Shown piece after piece: positions 1-8,524 of a stretch of DNA of 64,000 nt. Within the stretch, counting starts at the first letter, position 1. Each line of letters opens with the position of its first letter. The notes under the pieces are model-generated. The model was not told the DNA's origin. It was given only the letters and a program-made list of their open reading frames with translations, and searched no databases. Origin of the DNA: Pseudomonas sp. TH43 (GTDB taxonomy: Bacteria > Pseudomonadota > Gammaproteobacteria > Pseudomonadales > Pseudomonadaceae); assembly GCF_016650635.1 (NCBI RefSeq), contig NZ_JAEKFI010000001.1, positions 1-64,000 of the forward strand, in the 5' to 3' direction. Both the position numbers and the translations under genes were made by a program.

Positions 1-1
1 T

Positions 2-502
2 AACGCTCAGTTGCTGGCCCGTTGGCAGCCGTTGGCGCTGCGTGAAAAGCGCATGGTCGGCGGCATGGCCATTGCGCTGGTCGGCCTGCTGCTGTGGGTC
101 GCGCTGATCCAGCCGCCGCTGAAGAACATCGCTTATTGGCAAACCGAAACGCCAAAGCTGCGCGCTCAGACCGAAGCGCTGGAGGTGCTGTTGCGTGAAG
201 TCAGCGTGCGCCCGGACGGGCAAAGCGTGGCGCAGTCGCTGGAGCAGACCCTGCAGGCCAGTGGCCTGGCCGGGCACTATCAATTGCAAGCCGGGGAGGC
301 GGGCGCATGGCAGTTGACCTTTGACGCCGCACCGGCCGACGCCGTGCTCGACTGGCTGTTGAGCAACCCGGCACAACTATCTCTGCAAGTGGTCGAGGCC
401 CGTCTGCAACGCGCAGACAACACCTCGACCGAGATCACTGCCGGCACTTTGTCAGGCACCGTTCGCATGGATCAGGCGCAGGGCGCTAAGGAAGCTTCAT
501 GA
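2..502 (+). CDS. gspM: Type II secretion protein GspM (Hxc type), probably 5'-truncated by the window edge
   Basis: GspM is an inner-membrane assembly-platform subunit that pairs with GspL. The protein has a short basic cytoplasmic start, one membrane segment (about residues 18-38, MAIALVGLLLWVALI), then a periplasmic domain of about 110 residues ending in a ferredoxin-like fold typical of GspM. The frame is open to the first base of the window. A TTG at 11 is a possible start, but homologues usually carry a few more residues before ARWQPL, so the true start probably lies upstream. The stop overlaps the gspD start by ATGA (499-502), which indicates translational coupling in one operon. The identification rests on topology and on gspD-gspE-gspF following directly. 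Confidence 0.8.
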   Translation, partial: NAQLLARWQPLALREKRMVGGMAIALVGLLLWVALIQPPLKNIAYWQTETPKLRAQTEALEVLLREVSVRPDGQSVAQSLEQTLQASGLAGHYQLQAGEAGAWQLTFDAAPADAVLDWLLSNPAQLSLQVVEARLQRADNTSTEITAGTLSGTVRMDQAQGAKEAS

Positions 503-2883
503 AGAGGTCAGGATCCAAACCGGCACGTCTGGCATTGCCGATGTTGCTGATGGCGTTGAGCGCGTGCAGCAATACCACCACACCACAAAACCAGCCGCCG
601 TTGCTGGTCGACAGTGAGCTGGGCCGGCCGTTGGCCAACACCCAGCGCAGCGGCGATGCGGTGCTCGACCGCGAGCGGGCTCAGGCGCAGGCAAGACCTG
701 CGCCGAAGCAACTGCACAACATCAGCAAGAGTGCGCGCAGCGGCGCGGCGGCGTCGGGCATTGCGTTGCCGAGCAATCCTTTGGGCGATCAACCGGTGAC
801 GCTGAATTTTGTCGACGCCGATATTCAAGCGGTGGTGCGGGCACTGTCGCGTTCGACCGGGCAGCAGTTTTTGGTCGACCCTCGGGTGAAGGGCACGTTG
901 ACGCTGGTCTCGGAAGGTCAGGTGCCGGCGCGGCAGGCTTACGACATGCTGCTGGCGGCGTTGCGCATGCAGGGTTTCAGTGTGGTCGATGTCGGCGGTG
1001 TGGCGCAGGTGGTGCCGGAGGCTGATGCGAAGTTGCTCGGCGGGCCGATTTACAGTGCCGATAAGCCGGCGGGCAACGGCATGCTCACGCGCACGTTTCG
1101 TCTGCAATATGAGAACGCGGTGAACCTTATTCCGGTGCTGCGGCCGATCGTGTCGCCGAACAATCCGATCAACGCGTATCCGGGCAATAACACCATCGTC
1201 ATCACCGATTACGCGGAGAACCTGACCCGCGTGGCGCAGTTGATCGCGAGCATTGATTCGCCGAGTGCGATCGACACCGATGTGGTGCAGATCCAGAACG
1301 GCATTGCCGCCGACATTGCGCCGATGGTGGCGGATTTGCTGGATGCGCCGGGCAATGATCCGACGCAGAAAATTGCGGTAATTGGTGATCCGCGTTCCAA
1401 CACCATCATCATTCGTGCGGGCAGCCCGGAGCGCACGGAGTTGGCGCGAAATCTGATCTACAAACTCGATAACGCGCAGAGCAATCCGAGCAATTTGCAT
1501 GTGGTTTATCTGCGTAACGCGCAAGCGGCGAAACTGGCGCAGGCGTTGCGTGGTTTGCTCACGGGTGAGAGTGATAGCGGCAGCAGCGACAATGCGCGCT
1601 CGGTGCTCAGTGCGATGGGCAGCAACACCAGCGGCTCCAGTGGACAAAGTGGCCAGAGCGGCACGCAAACCAGCGGCACAACTTCGACCACGTCCGGCAG
1701 CGGCAGCACTGGTGGTAGTTACGCGCAGGGCAGTGGCGGCAGCACCGGCAGCGGCGGCGCTCAGAGTAGCGAACAGAGCGTCGCCTTCAGCGCTGGCGGT
1801 GTGACCATTCAGGCCGACGCCACCACCAACACCTTGCTGATTTCCGCACCGGAGCCGTTGTATCGCAACCTGCGTGAAGTCATCGATCTGCTCGACCAAC
1901 GCCGTGCACAAGTGGTGATCGAAAGCCTGATCGTCGAGGTTGGCGAGGACGATGCCAGCGAATTCGGCGTGCAATGGCAGACCGGTAATCTGGGCGGCAA
2001 AGGTGTGATCGGCGGGGCGAATCTGGGTGGTTCGGGGATCAATCTGAATGGTAAAACCAGCCTCGACGTGTTGCCGCAAGGTTTGAACCTGGGCTACGTC
2101 AACGGCACCGTCGACATTCCCGGTATCGGCAAGATCCTCGACCTGAAAGTGCTGGCCCGGGCCCTGAAGAGTAAGGGCGGCACCAATGTGCTGTCGACGC
2201 CGAATCTGCTGACCTTGGACAACGAAGCGGCGAGCATTTTTGTGGGTCAGACCATCCCGTTTGTCAGCGGCAGTTATGTGACTGGCGGCGGGGGCACCAG
2301 CAATAACCCGTTCCAGACGGTGACCCGTGAAGAGGTCGGTTTGAAGCTCAATGTGCGCCCGCAGATCTCCGAGGGCGGCACGGTGAAGCTCGATATCTAT
2401 CAGGAAGTCAGCAGCATTGACGAGCGTGCGTCGGCCAGTTCGACGTCGGCGGGGATTGTGACCAACAAGCGGGCGATTGATACCAGCATTCTGCTCGATG
2501 ACGGCCAGATCATGGTGCTCGGCGGCTTGCTCCAGGACGGTTACAGCCAGAGCAACGATGCAGTGCCGTGGTTGTCGACCATTCCGGGGATCGGCGCGCT
2601 GTTTCGCAACGAGCGCCGGGCGATCACCAAGACTAATTTGATGGTGTTTCTGCGCCCGTACATCATTCGCGACAGCGAAGCGGGGCGCAGCATTACGCTG
2701 AACCGCTATGACTTCATGCGCCGCGCCCAAGGTGGTTTGCAGCCGGAACGCAGCTGGGCGATGCCGGACATGCAGGCGCCGCAATTGCCGAGTGCTGCGC
2801 AGGGTGTGCCGGCGGTGGTGCCATCCTCGGGGCCACGCGCCACGATCAAAGCGGTGCCGATCCAGCCGGGGTCCTCATTATGA
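499..2883 (+). CDS. gspD: Type II secretion secretin GspD, lipoprotein (HxcQ-like)
   Basis: This is the outer-membrane secretin through which folded exoproteins leave the cell. The 794 residues begin with a signal peptide ending in lipobox L-S-A-C (Cys23), as in the self-piloted liposecretin HxcQ of P. aeruginosa. N0 lies at about residues 98-175, N1 at 195-255 and N2 at 260-330. N3 is interrupted by a Ser/Gly/Thr-rich stretch (about 365-430). The secretin core spans about 450-740 and contains VRPQISEGG and GQIMVLGGLL. The start overlaps gspM and the stop overlaps a long repeat-encoded frame at 2880. The last ~75 bp of the gene recur in every unit of the downstream array. Confidence 0.95.
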   Translation: MKRSGSKPARLALPMLLMALSACSNTTTPQNQPPLLVDSELGRPLANTQRSGDAVLDRERAQAQARPAPKQLHNISKSARSGAAASGIALPSNPLGDQPVTLNFVDADIQAVVRALSRSTGQQFLVDPRVKGTLTLVSEGQVPARQAYDMLLAALRMQGFSVVDVGGVAQVVPEADAKLLGGPIYSADKPAGNGMLTRTFRLQYENAVNLIPVLRPIVSPNNPINAYPGNNTIVITDYAENLTRVAQLIASIDSPSAIDTDVVQIQNGIAADIAPMVADLLDAPGNDPTQKIAVIGDPRSNTIIIRAGSPERTELARNLIYKLDNAQSNPSNLHVVYLRNAQAAKLAQALRGLLTGESDSGSSDNARSVLSAMGSNTSGSSGQSGQSGTQTSGTTSTTSGSGSTGGSYAQGSGGSTGSGGAQSSEQSVAFSAGGVTIQADATTNTLLISAPEPLYRNLREVIDLLDQRRAQVVIESLIVEVGEDDASEFGVQWQTGNLGGKGVIGGANLGGSGINLNGKTSLDVLPQGLNLGYVNGTVDIPGIGKILDLKVLARALKSKGGTNVLSTPNLLTLDNEAASIFVGQTIPFVSGSYVTGGGGTSNNPFQTVTREEVGLKLNVRPQISEGGTVKLDIYQEVSSIDERASASSTSAGIVTNKRAIDTSILLDDGQIMVLGGLLQDGYSQSNDAVPWLSTIPGIGALFRNERRAITKTNLMVFLRPYIIRDSEAGRSITLNRYDFMRRAQGGLQPERSWAMPDMQAPQLPSAAQGVPAVVPSSGPRATIKAVPIQPGSSL

Positions 2884-5405
2884 AACCGGTTCTGCCTAGG
2901 AGTGATACCCCTGTGGCGAGGGGATTTATCCCCGTTGGGCAGCGAAGCAGCCCCAAAACCTGCAACCCCATTTCTCCAGGCATACCGAGCGTTTTGGGTT
3001 TACGACTGCTGCGCAGCCGAGCGGGGATAAATCCCCTCGCCACAGGAAATCTCATTGCCACAGCCGGCGGTGGTGCCATCCTCGGGGCCACGCGCCACGA
3101 TCAAAGCGGTGCCGATCCAGCCGGGGTCCTCATTATGAAACCGGTTCTGCCTAGGAGTGATACCCCTGTGGCGAGGGGATTTATCCCCGTTGGGCAGCGA
3201 AGCAGCCCCAAAACCTGCAACCGCATTTCTCCAGGCATACCGAGTGTTTTGGGTTTGCGACTGCTGCGCAGCCGAGCGGGGATAAATCCCCTCGCCACAG
3301 GAAATCTCATTGCCACTGCTGACGGCTGCGCAGGGCGGGCCGACGGCGGCGCCATCCTTGGGGCCACGCGCCACGATCAAAGCCGTGCCGATCCAGCCGG
3401 GGTCCTCATGATGAAACCGGTTCTGCCTAGGAGTGATACCCCTGTGGCGAGGGGATTTATCCCCGTTGGGCAGCGAAGCAGCCCCAAAACCTGCAACCGC
3501 ATTTCTGCAGGCATACCGAGTGTTTTGGGTTTACGACTGCTGCGCAGCCGAGCGGGGATAAATCCCCTCGCCACAGGACATCTCATTGCCACTGCCGGCG
3601 GTGGTGCCATCCTCGGGGCCACGCGCCACGATCAAAGCGGTGCCGATCCAGCCGGGGGCCTCATTATGAAACCGGTTTTGCATCGGAGTGATACCCCTGT
3701 GGCGAGGGGATTTATCCCCGTTGGGCAGCGAAGCAGCCCCCAAACCTGCGACCCCATTTCTCCAGGCATACCGAGTGTTTTGGGTTTGCGACTGCTGCGC
3801 AGCCGATCGGGGATAAATCCCCTCGCCACAGGAAATCTCATTGCCACAGCCGGCGGTGGTGCCATCCTCGGGGCCACGCGCCACGATCAAAGCGGTGCCG
3901 ATCCAGCCGGGGCCCTCATTATGAAACCGGTTCTGCCTAGGAGTGATACCCCTGTGGCGAGGGGATTTATCCCCGTTGGGCAGCGAAGCAGCCCCCAAAC
4001 CTGCAACCCCATTTCTCCAGGCATATCGAGTGTTTTGGGTTTACGACTGCTGCGCAGCCGAGCGGGGATAAATCCCCTCGCCACAGGACATCTCATTGCC
4101 ACTGCTGACGGCTGCGCAGGGTGTGCCGGCGGTGCTGCCATCCTCGGGGCCACGCGCCACGATCAAAGCGCTGCCGATCCAGCCGGGATCCTCATGATGA
4201 AACCGGTTCTGCATAGGAGTGATACACCAGTGGCGAGGGGATTTATCCCCGTTGGGCAGCGAAGCAGCCCCCAAACCTGCAACCCCATTTCATCAGGCAT
4301 ACCGAGTGTTTTGGGTTTGCGACTGCTGCGCAGCCGAGCGGGGATAAATCCCCTCGCCACAGGAAATCTCATTGCCACAGCCGGCGGTGGTGCCATCCTC
4401 GGGGCCACGCGCCAGGATCAAAGCGGTGCCGATCCCCTCATTATGAAACCGGCTCTGCATAGCAGTGATACACCTGTGGCGAGGGGATTTATCCCCGTTG
4501 GGCAGCGAAGCAGCCCCAAAACCTGCAACCCCATTTTTCCAGGCATACCGAGTGTTTTGGGTTTACGACTGCTGCGCAGCCGAGCGGGGATAAATCCCCT
4601 CGCCACAGGAAATCTTATTGCCACAGCCAGCGGTGGTGCCATCCTCGGGGCCACGCGCCACGATCAAAGCGGTGCCGATCCAGCCGGGGTCCTCATTATG
4701 AAACCGGTTTTGCATAGGAGTGATACCCCTGTGGCGAGGGGATTTATCCCCGTTGGGCAGCGAAGCAGCCCCAAAACCTGCAACCGCATTTCTCCAGGCA
4801 TACCGAGTGTTTTGGGTTTGCGACTGCTGCGCAGCCGAGCGGGGATAAATCCCCTCGCCACAGGAAATCTCATTGCCACTGCCGGCGGTGGTGCCATCTT
4901 CGGGGCCACGCGCCACGATCAAAGCGGTGCTGATCCAGCCGGGGGCCTCATTATGAAACCGGTTTTGCATAGCAGTGATACACCTGTGGCGAGGGGATTT
5001 ATCCCCGTTGGGCAGCGAAGCAGCCCCAAAACCTGCAACCGCATTTCTCCAGGCATACCGAGTGTTTTGGCTTTACGACTGCTGCGCAGCCGAGCGGGGA
5101 TAAATCCCCTCGCCACAGGAAATCTCATTGCCACAGCCGGCGGTGGTGCCATCCTCGGGGCCACGCGCCAGGATCAAAGCGGTGCCGATCCCCTCATTAT
5201 GAAACCGGTTCTGCCTAGGAGTGATACCCCTGTGGCGAGGGGATTTATCCCCGTTGGGCAGCGAAGCAGCCCCAAAACCTGCAACCGCATTTCTCCAGGC
5301 ACACCGAGTGTTTTGGGTTTACGACTGCTGCGCAGCCGAGCGGGGATAAATCCCCTCGCCACAGGAAATCTCATTGCCACAGGAAATCTCATTGCCACAG
5401 AGAAC
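2880..5405 (+). repeat. Ten-unit tandem array of REP pairs joined to copies of the gspD 3' end
   Basis: Unit landmarks (ATGAAACCGG) occur at 2880, 3135, 3411, 3666, 3921, 4197, 4443, 4698, 4953 and 5199, giving lengths of 255, 276, 255, 255, 276, 246, 255, 255 and 246 bp. Each unit holds an inverted REP pair (GAGGGGATTTATCCCC and, about 110 bp on, GGGGATAAATCCCCTC), followed by a near-exact copy of gspD 2810-2883. The two 276 bp units carry about 21 more bases related to the gspD end (GCTGCGCAGGG). The two 246 bp units lack 9 bp before the landmark. The final unit has a small extra duplication near 5364-5400. Units differ by scattered point changes only. Confidence 0.95.
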
Positions 5406-5426
5406 TCGGGGGACTTCGAAAGATGA
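2880..5426 (+). CDS. Repeat-encoded open frame of 848 codons bridging gspD and gspE (doubtful protein)
   Basis: This frame runs uninterrupted through ten tandem DNA units. Its ATG overlaps the gspD stop (ATGA, 2880-2883) and its stop overlaps the gspE start (ATGA, 5423-5426). Each unit encodes MKPVL, then TPVARGFIPVGQRSSP, LRLLRSRAGINPLATG and GATRHDQSGADPAG. The sequence is REP palindromes and an out-of-frame copy of the gspD tail read as protein. It has no signal peptide or known domain and does not look like an evolved protein. All units are multiples of 3 bp, so ribosomes leaving gspD could in principle travel to gspE. Either a junk peptide made by coupled translation or no protein at all is possible. 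Confidence 0.3.
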   Translation: MKPVLPRSDTPVARGFIPVGQRSSPKTCNPISPGIPSVLGLRLLRSRAGINPLATGNLIATAGGGAILGATRHDQSGADPAGVLIMKPVLPRSDTPVARGFIPVGQRSSPKTCNRISPGIPSVLGLRLLRSRAGINPLATGNLIATADGCAGRADGGAILGATRHDQSRADPAGVLMMKPVLPRSDTPVARGFIPVGQRSSPKTCNRISAGIPSVLGLRLLRSRAGINPLATGHLIATAGGGAILGATRHDQSGADPAGGLIMKPVLHRSDTPVARGFIPVGQRSSPQTCDPISPGIPSVLGLRLLRSRSGINPLATGNLIATAGGGAILGATRHDQSGADPAGALIMKPVLPRSDTPVARGFIPVGQRSSPQTCNPISPGISSVLGLRLLRSRAGINPLATGHLIATADGCAGCAGGAAILGATRHDQSAADPAGILMMKPVLHRSDTPVARGFIPVGQRSSPQTCNPISSGIPSVLGLRLLRSRAGINPLATGNLIATAGGGAILGATRQDQSGADPLIMKPALHSSDTPVARGFIPVGQRSSPKTCNPIFPGIPSVLGLRLLRSRAGINPLATGNLIATASGGAILGATRHDQSGADPAGVLIMKPVLHRSDTPVARGFIPVGQRSSPKTCNRISPGIPSVLGLRLLRSRAGINPLATGNLIATAGGGAIFGATRHDQSGADPAGGLIMKPVLHSSDTPVARGFIPVGQRSSPKTCNRISPGIPSVLALRLLRSRAGINPLATGNLIATAGGGAILGATRQDQSGADPLIMKPVLPRSDTPVARGFIPVGQRSSPKTCNRISPGTPSVLGLRLLRSRAGINPLATGNLIATGNLIATENSGDFER

Positions 5427-6829
5427 GTGCGCTGCCTTACGCCTGGGCCAAGGCGCAGCGGGTGTTGTTGTGCGATGGGGTGTTGACGGTGTGCCCGTCG
5501 ACGCCGGGGTGGGCGATCAGTGAGGCGCGGCGTCAGTTCGGTGAGGCGCGGATCGAGCGCGTGCGCGATGACGAACTCGACGGCTTGCTCGCCAGCGCTT
5601 ACGCCGACACCGGCAGTGCCGCGGCCGTGGTAGGCGCGGCGGAAAACGAAGTCGACCTCGACCGCCTGATGCAAGACATGCCGGAAATCACTGACCTGCT
5701 CGACACTCAGGACGGCGCGCCGGTGATTCGCATGATCAACGCATTGCTCACGCAAGCGGCGCGCGATGAAGCGAGCGACATCCACATCGAACCCTTTGAA
5801 ACCCATTCGGTGGTGCGCTACCGCGTCGACGGCACGCTGCGCGACGTGGTCTCGCCGCGCAAGGCGCTGCACGGTGCGCTGGTGTCGCGGATCAAGATCA
5901 TGGCGCAACTCGACATCGCCGAAAAACGCCTGCCGCAAGACGGCCGCATTGCCCTGCGCGTGGCCGGGCGGCCGATCGATATCCGCGTTTCCACGGTACC
6001 GACCGGGCATGGCGAAAGGGTGGTGATGCGTCTGCTCGACAAACAGGCCGGCCGTCTGCACCTGGAAACGCTAGGCATGGACGCGCAGGTGCTGGCGAAA
6101 CTCGATCACCTGATCCGCCAGCCCCACGGCATCGTGTTGGTCACCGGGCCGACCGGCAGCGGCAAAACCACCAGCCTCTACGCAGCGCTGGCACGGCTCG
6201 ATGCGAGCACCAGCAACATCCTCACCGTCGAGGATCCGGTGGAATACGACTTGCCGGGCATCAGCCAGATTCAGGTAAACGCCAAGATCGACATGACCTT
6301 CGCGCTGGCGTTACGGGCGATCCTGCGCCAGGACCCGGACATCATCATGATCGGTGAAATTCGCGATCTCGAAACCGCACAAATCGCCGTGCAAGCCTCG
6401 CTGACCGGCCACCTGGTGCTGGCGACCTTGCACACCAACGACGCAGTGTCGGCGGTGAACCGCTTGATCGACATGGGCGTCGAGCCGTTTCTGCTGGCCT
6501 CGTCGATGCTAGGCGTTTTGGCACAGCGTCTGGTGCGACGCCTGTGCAATCAGTGCAAGCAGGAGGACCCGGCGACACCGGGGACATGGCGCCCGGTCGG
6601 GTGCGCGGCTTGCAATCAGACCGGCTACAGCGGCCGCACCGGCATTCATGAATTGTTCTGCATCGACGACGACATCCGCACCCTGATCCACCAAGGGGCA
6701 GGGGAGCAGGCCTTGCGCGCATCGGCGGCCAAAGCCGGGATGTTCAGCCTGCGTGAGGACGGTGAACGCTGGATTCGCAGCGGCGCCACCGCCCCTGAAG
6801 AAATCCTCCGTGTAACACGGGACGCCTGA
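5423..6829 (+). CDS. gspE: Type II secretion ATPase GspE (HxcR-like)
   Basis: GspE is the cytoplasmic hexameric ATPase that powers pseudopilus assembly. The 468 residues show the N-terminal GspE domain (about 1-80), a linker, then the ATPase domain. That domain has Walker [11 protein letters not shown] (about residues 242-251), Asp box and Walker [10 protein letters not shown], the His box (LATLHTNDA), and a tetracysteine zinc site CNQC...CAAC just before [11 protein letters not shown]. The start ATG has a GGGGGA ribosome site 9 bp upstream and overlaps the end of the repeat frame. gspF begins on the stop codon. Length is close to the family norm. Confidence 0.95.
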   Translation: MSALPYAWAKAQRVLLCDGVLTVCPSTPGWAISEARRQFGEARIERVRDDELDGLLASAYADTGSAAAVVGAAENEVDLDRLMQDMPEITDLLDTQDGAPVIRMINALLTQAARDEASDIHIEPFETHSVVRYRVDGTLRDVVSPRKALHGALVSRIKIMAQLDIAEKRLPQDGRIALRVAGRPIDIRVSTVPTGHGERVVMRLLDKQAGRLHLETLGMDAQVLAKLDHLIRQPHGIVLVTGPTGSGKTTSLYAALARLDASTSNILTVEDPVEYDLPGISQIQVNAKIDMTFALALRAILRQDPDIIMIGEIRDLETAQIAVQASLTGHLVLATLHTNDAVSAVNRLIDMGVEPFLLASSMLGVLAQRLVRRLCNQCKQEDPATPGTWRPVGCAACNQTGYSGRTGIHELFCIDDDIRTLIHQGAGEQALRASAAKAGMFSLREDGERWIRSGATAPEEILRVTRDA

Positions 6830-8040
6830 TGAATCGCTATCGTTTTGAAGCCGCCGACGCGACCGGAAAAATCGAATCCGGGCATCTGGAAGCCGACAGT
6901 CAAACCGCTGCGTTCAGTGCCTTACGCGGACGAGGACTGACGGCACTCATGGTGCAAAAGGAAAGCAACGTCGCCCAGCACGGCGGGGGCGGTCTGTTCA
7001 GCGCCAAACTCTCGGACAACGATCTGGCCTGGGCCACGCGGCAACTGGCGAGCCTGCTCGGCGCCAGTCTGCCGCTGGAAGCGGCGCTGAGCGCGACTGT
7101 CGAACAGGCGGAAAAAAAGCACATCGCCCACACCTTAAGCGCCGTGCGTGCCGATGTGCGCAGTGGCATGCGTCTGGCGGAATCGCTGGCGTCGCGACCC
7201 CGGGATTTTCCCGAGATCTACCGTGCGTTGATTGCGGCCGGTGAAGAATCCGGCGATCTGGCGCAGGTGATGGAGCGACTCGCCGATTACATCGAGGAGC
7301 GCAACAATCTGCGCGGCAAGATTCTCACCGCGTTTATCTATCCGGGTGTGGTCGGGCTGGTGTCGATCGGCATCGTGATTTTCCTGCTCAGCTATGTGGT
7401 GCCGCAGGTGGTCAGCGCGTTTTCCCAGGCACGACAGGATCTGCCGGGGCTGACGCTGGCGATGCTCAATGCCAGTGATTTCATCCGCAGCTGGGGTTGG
7501 TTATGCGCCGCGTTAATGACCGGGGCGTTCTGGAGCTGGCGCCTGTATCTGCGCAATCCGGCGGCGCGGTTGAGTTGGCATCACCGGGTGCTGAAGCTGC
7601 CATTGTTCGGGCGTTTTATCCTCGGCCTGAACACTGCCCGTTTCGCCTCGACGCTGGCGATTCTCGGCGGCGCCGGGGTGCCGTTATTGCGCGCACTGGA
7701 GGCGGCGCGGCAGACCTTGTCCAACGACCGCTTGAGCCTGAGCGTCACTGAGGCCACGGCCAAGGTGCGTGAGGGTGTGAACCTGGCGGCAGCGTTGCGC
7801 GTGGAAAACGTCTTCCCGCCGGTGCTGATTCACCTGATCGCCAGTGGCGAAAAAACCGGGTCGTTACCGCCGATGCTGGAGCGCGCAGCGCAAACCCTGT
7901 CCCGCGATATCGAACGGCGGGCGATGGGCATGACGGCATTGCTTGAGCCGCTGATGATTGTGGTGATGGGTGGGGTGGTGCTGGTGATTGTGATGGCGGT
8001 GTTGTTACCGATCATTGAGATCAATCAGTTGGTGCAGTAG
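6829..8040 (+). CDS. gspF: Type II secretion inner-membrane protein GspF (HxcS-like)
   Basis: This is the polytopic platform protein of the secretion machine. The 403 residues contain two T2SSF domains (about 70-190 and 270-395), each followed by hydrophobic helices (ILTAFIYPGVVGLVSIGIVI, and LLEPLMIVVMGGVVLVIVMA near the C-terminus). Typical motifs are present: LASLLGASLPLEAAL and the GEESGDL/GEKTGSL pair. The gene starts on the last base of the gspE stop (TGATG), so the two are coupled. It ends the secretion operon in this window; a REP pair and a weak hairpin follow before the next gene. Confidence 0.95.
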   Translation: MNRYRFEAADATGKIESGHLEADSQTAAFSALRGRGLTALMVQKESNVAQHGGGGLFSAKLSDNDLAWATRQLASLLGASLPLEAALSATVEQAEKKHIAHTLSAVRADVRSGMRLAESLASRPRDFPEIYRALIAAGEESGDLAQVMERLADYIEERNNLRGKILTAFIYPGVVGLVSIGIVIFLLSYVVPQVVSAFSQARQDLPGLTLAMLNASDFIRSWGWLCAALMTGAFWSWRLYLRNPAARLSWHHRVLKLPLFGRFILGLNTARFASTLAILGGAGVPLLRALEAARQTLSNDRLSLSVTEATAKVREGVNLAAALRVENVFPPVLIHLIASGEKTGSLPPMLERAAQTLSRDIERRAMGMTALLEPLMIVVMGGVVLVIVMAVLLPIIEINQLVQ

Positions 8041-8064
8041 CAGATTTTGATGGTGTCTGATTGG

Positions 8065-8164
8065 GCCTCATCGCTGGCAAGCCAGCTCCCACAGGTATTG
8101 GGTTGATCACAAAATCTGGACACAACCAAAACCCTGTGGGAGCTGGCTTGCCAGCGATGAGGCC
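8065..8164. repeat. REP inverted pair (REPIN-like) after gspF
   Basis: Two arms, GGCCTCATCGCTGGCAAGCC at 8065 and its complement ending at 8164, flank about 40 bp of spacer. The arms also hold CAGCTCCCACAG and its complement. This is a Pseudomonas REP family distinct from the one in the gspD-gspE array. It probably forms a long hairpin in the mRNA end of the secretion operon. Confidence 0.85.
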
Positions 8165-8524
8165 AGTCAGAGCAACAAATAATCCAATCTTTTTTCAGGG
8201 GCTTCAGCATCACCCGACCCCTGATCAAGCCATCCTCGGGTTCTCCTTTCTGTCATCTGCAACCACCCGCCAACGCCTCTAGCCCGATTCAGCCAAACCC
8301 TCGATCCAGACGCTGCGCAGCAGCCGACAAACACCCGAGAAAATCCCTTCAGAAACACCCCGCACCTCCCGAGGTTTTTTCCTTTATCTGTCACCGGAAA
8401 CTGCGAATTTCTCAGTGCGACTTAACCAAGGCCAACGCTAGCGAGGGCCAGTTGAGTCCTCCCAGTGTCATGCAAGCCATCCGAAACCCTGTGTTCCCAA
8501 AACCAGTTGAAAAGGAGATTCTTC
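8165..8524. other. Gene-free stretch between the secretion operon and the LapA-like gene
   Basis: No credible coding frame is seen in this 360 bp. It holds a weak hairpin with a T-run (8364-8382), two isolated PhoB half-sites (CTGTCAT at 8250-8256, CTGTCAC at 8388-8394) that lack properly spaced partners, and a strong ribosome site AAGGAG at 8512-8517 for the gene at 8525. The promoter of that gene should lie here, but I cannot place -35 and -10 boxes with confidence. Confidence 0.5.
8364..8382 (+). terminator. Weak candidate terminator for the secretion operon
   Basis: ACCTCCCGAGGT forms a short stem followed by TTTTTTCC. The stem is only about 4-5 bp, so this is a weak intrinsic terminator at best. 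Its position downstream of gspF and before the LapA-like gene is sensible. Confidence 0.35.

Noticed and set aside
508..2784. Minus-strand open frame of 758 codons opposite gspD
   Set aside because: It is antisense to a well-identified secretin, rich in His/Arg/Gln as expected for high-GC shadow frames, and has no domain or ribosome site.
3000..5174. Many 70-155 codon minus-strand frames in the gspD-gspE array
   Set aside because: They repeat the same REP-derived sequence (such as FPVARGFIPARLRSS) and are products of the tandem DNA.
2880..5405. The arrays considered as CRISPR
   Set aside because: Units are 246-276, 137 or 45 bp and nearly identical throughout, with internal palindromes and no unique spacers or cas genes.
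8250..8394. PhoB box upstream of the LapA-like gene
   Set aside because: Only isolated halves (CTGTCAT at 8250, CTGTCAC at 8388) were found. Neither has a partner at the required 11 bp period, though phosphate control would be expected from the relatives.
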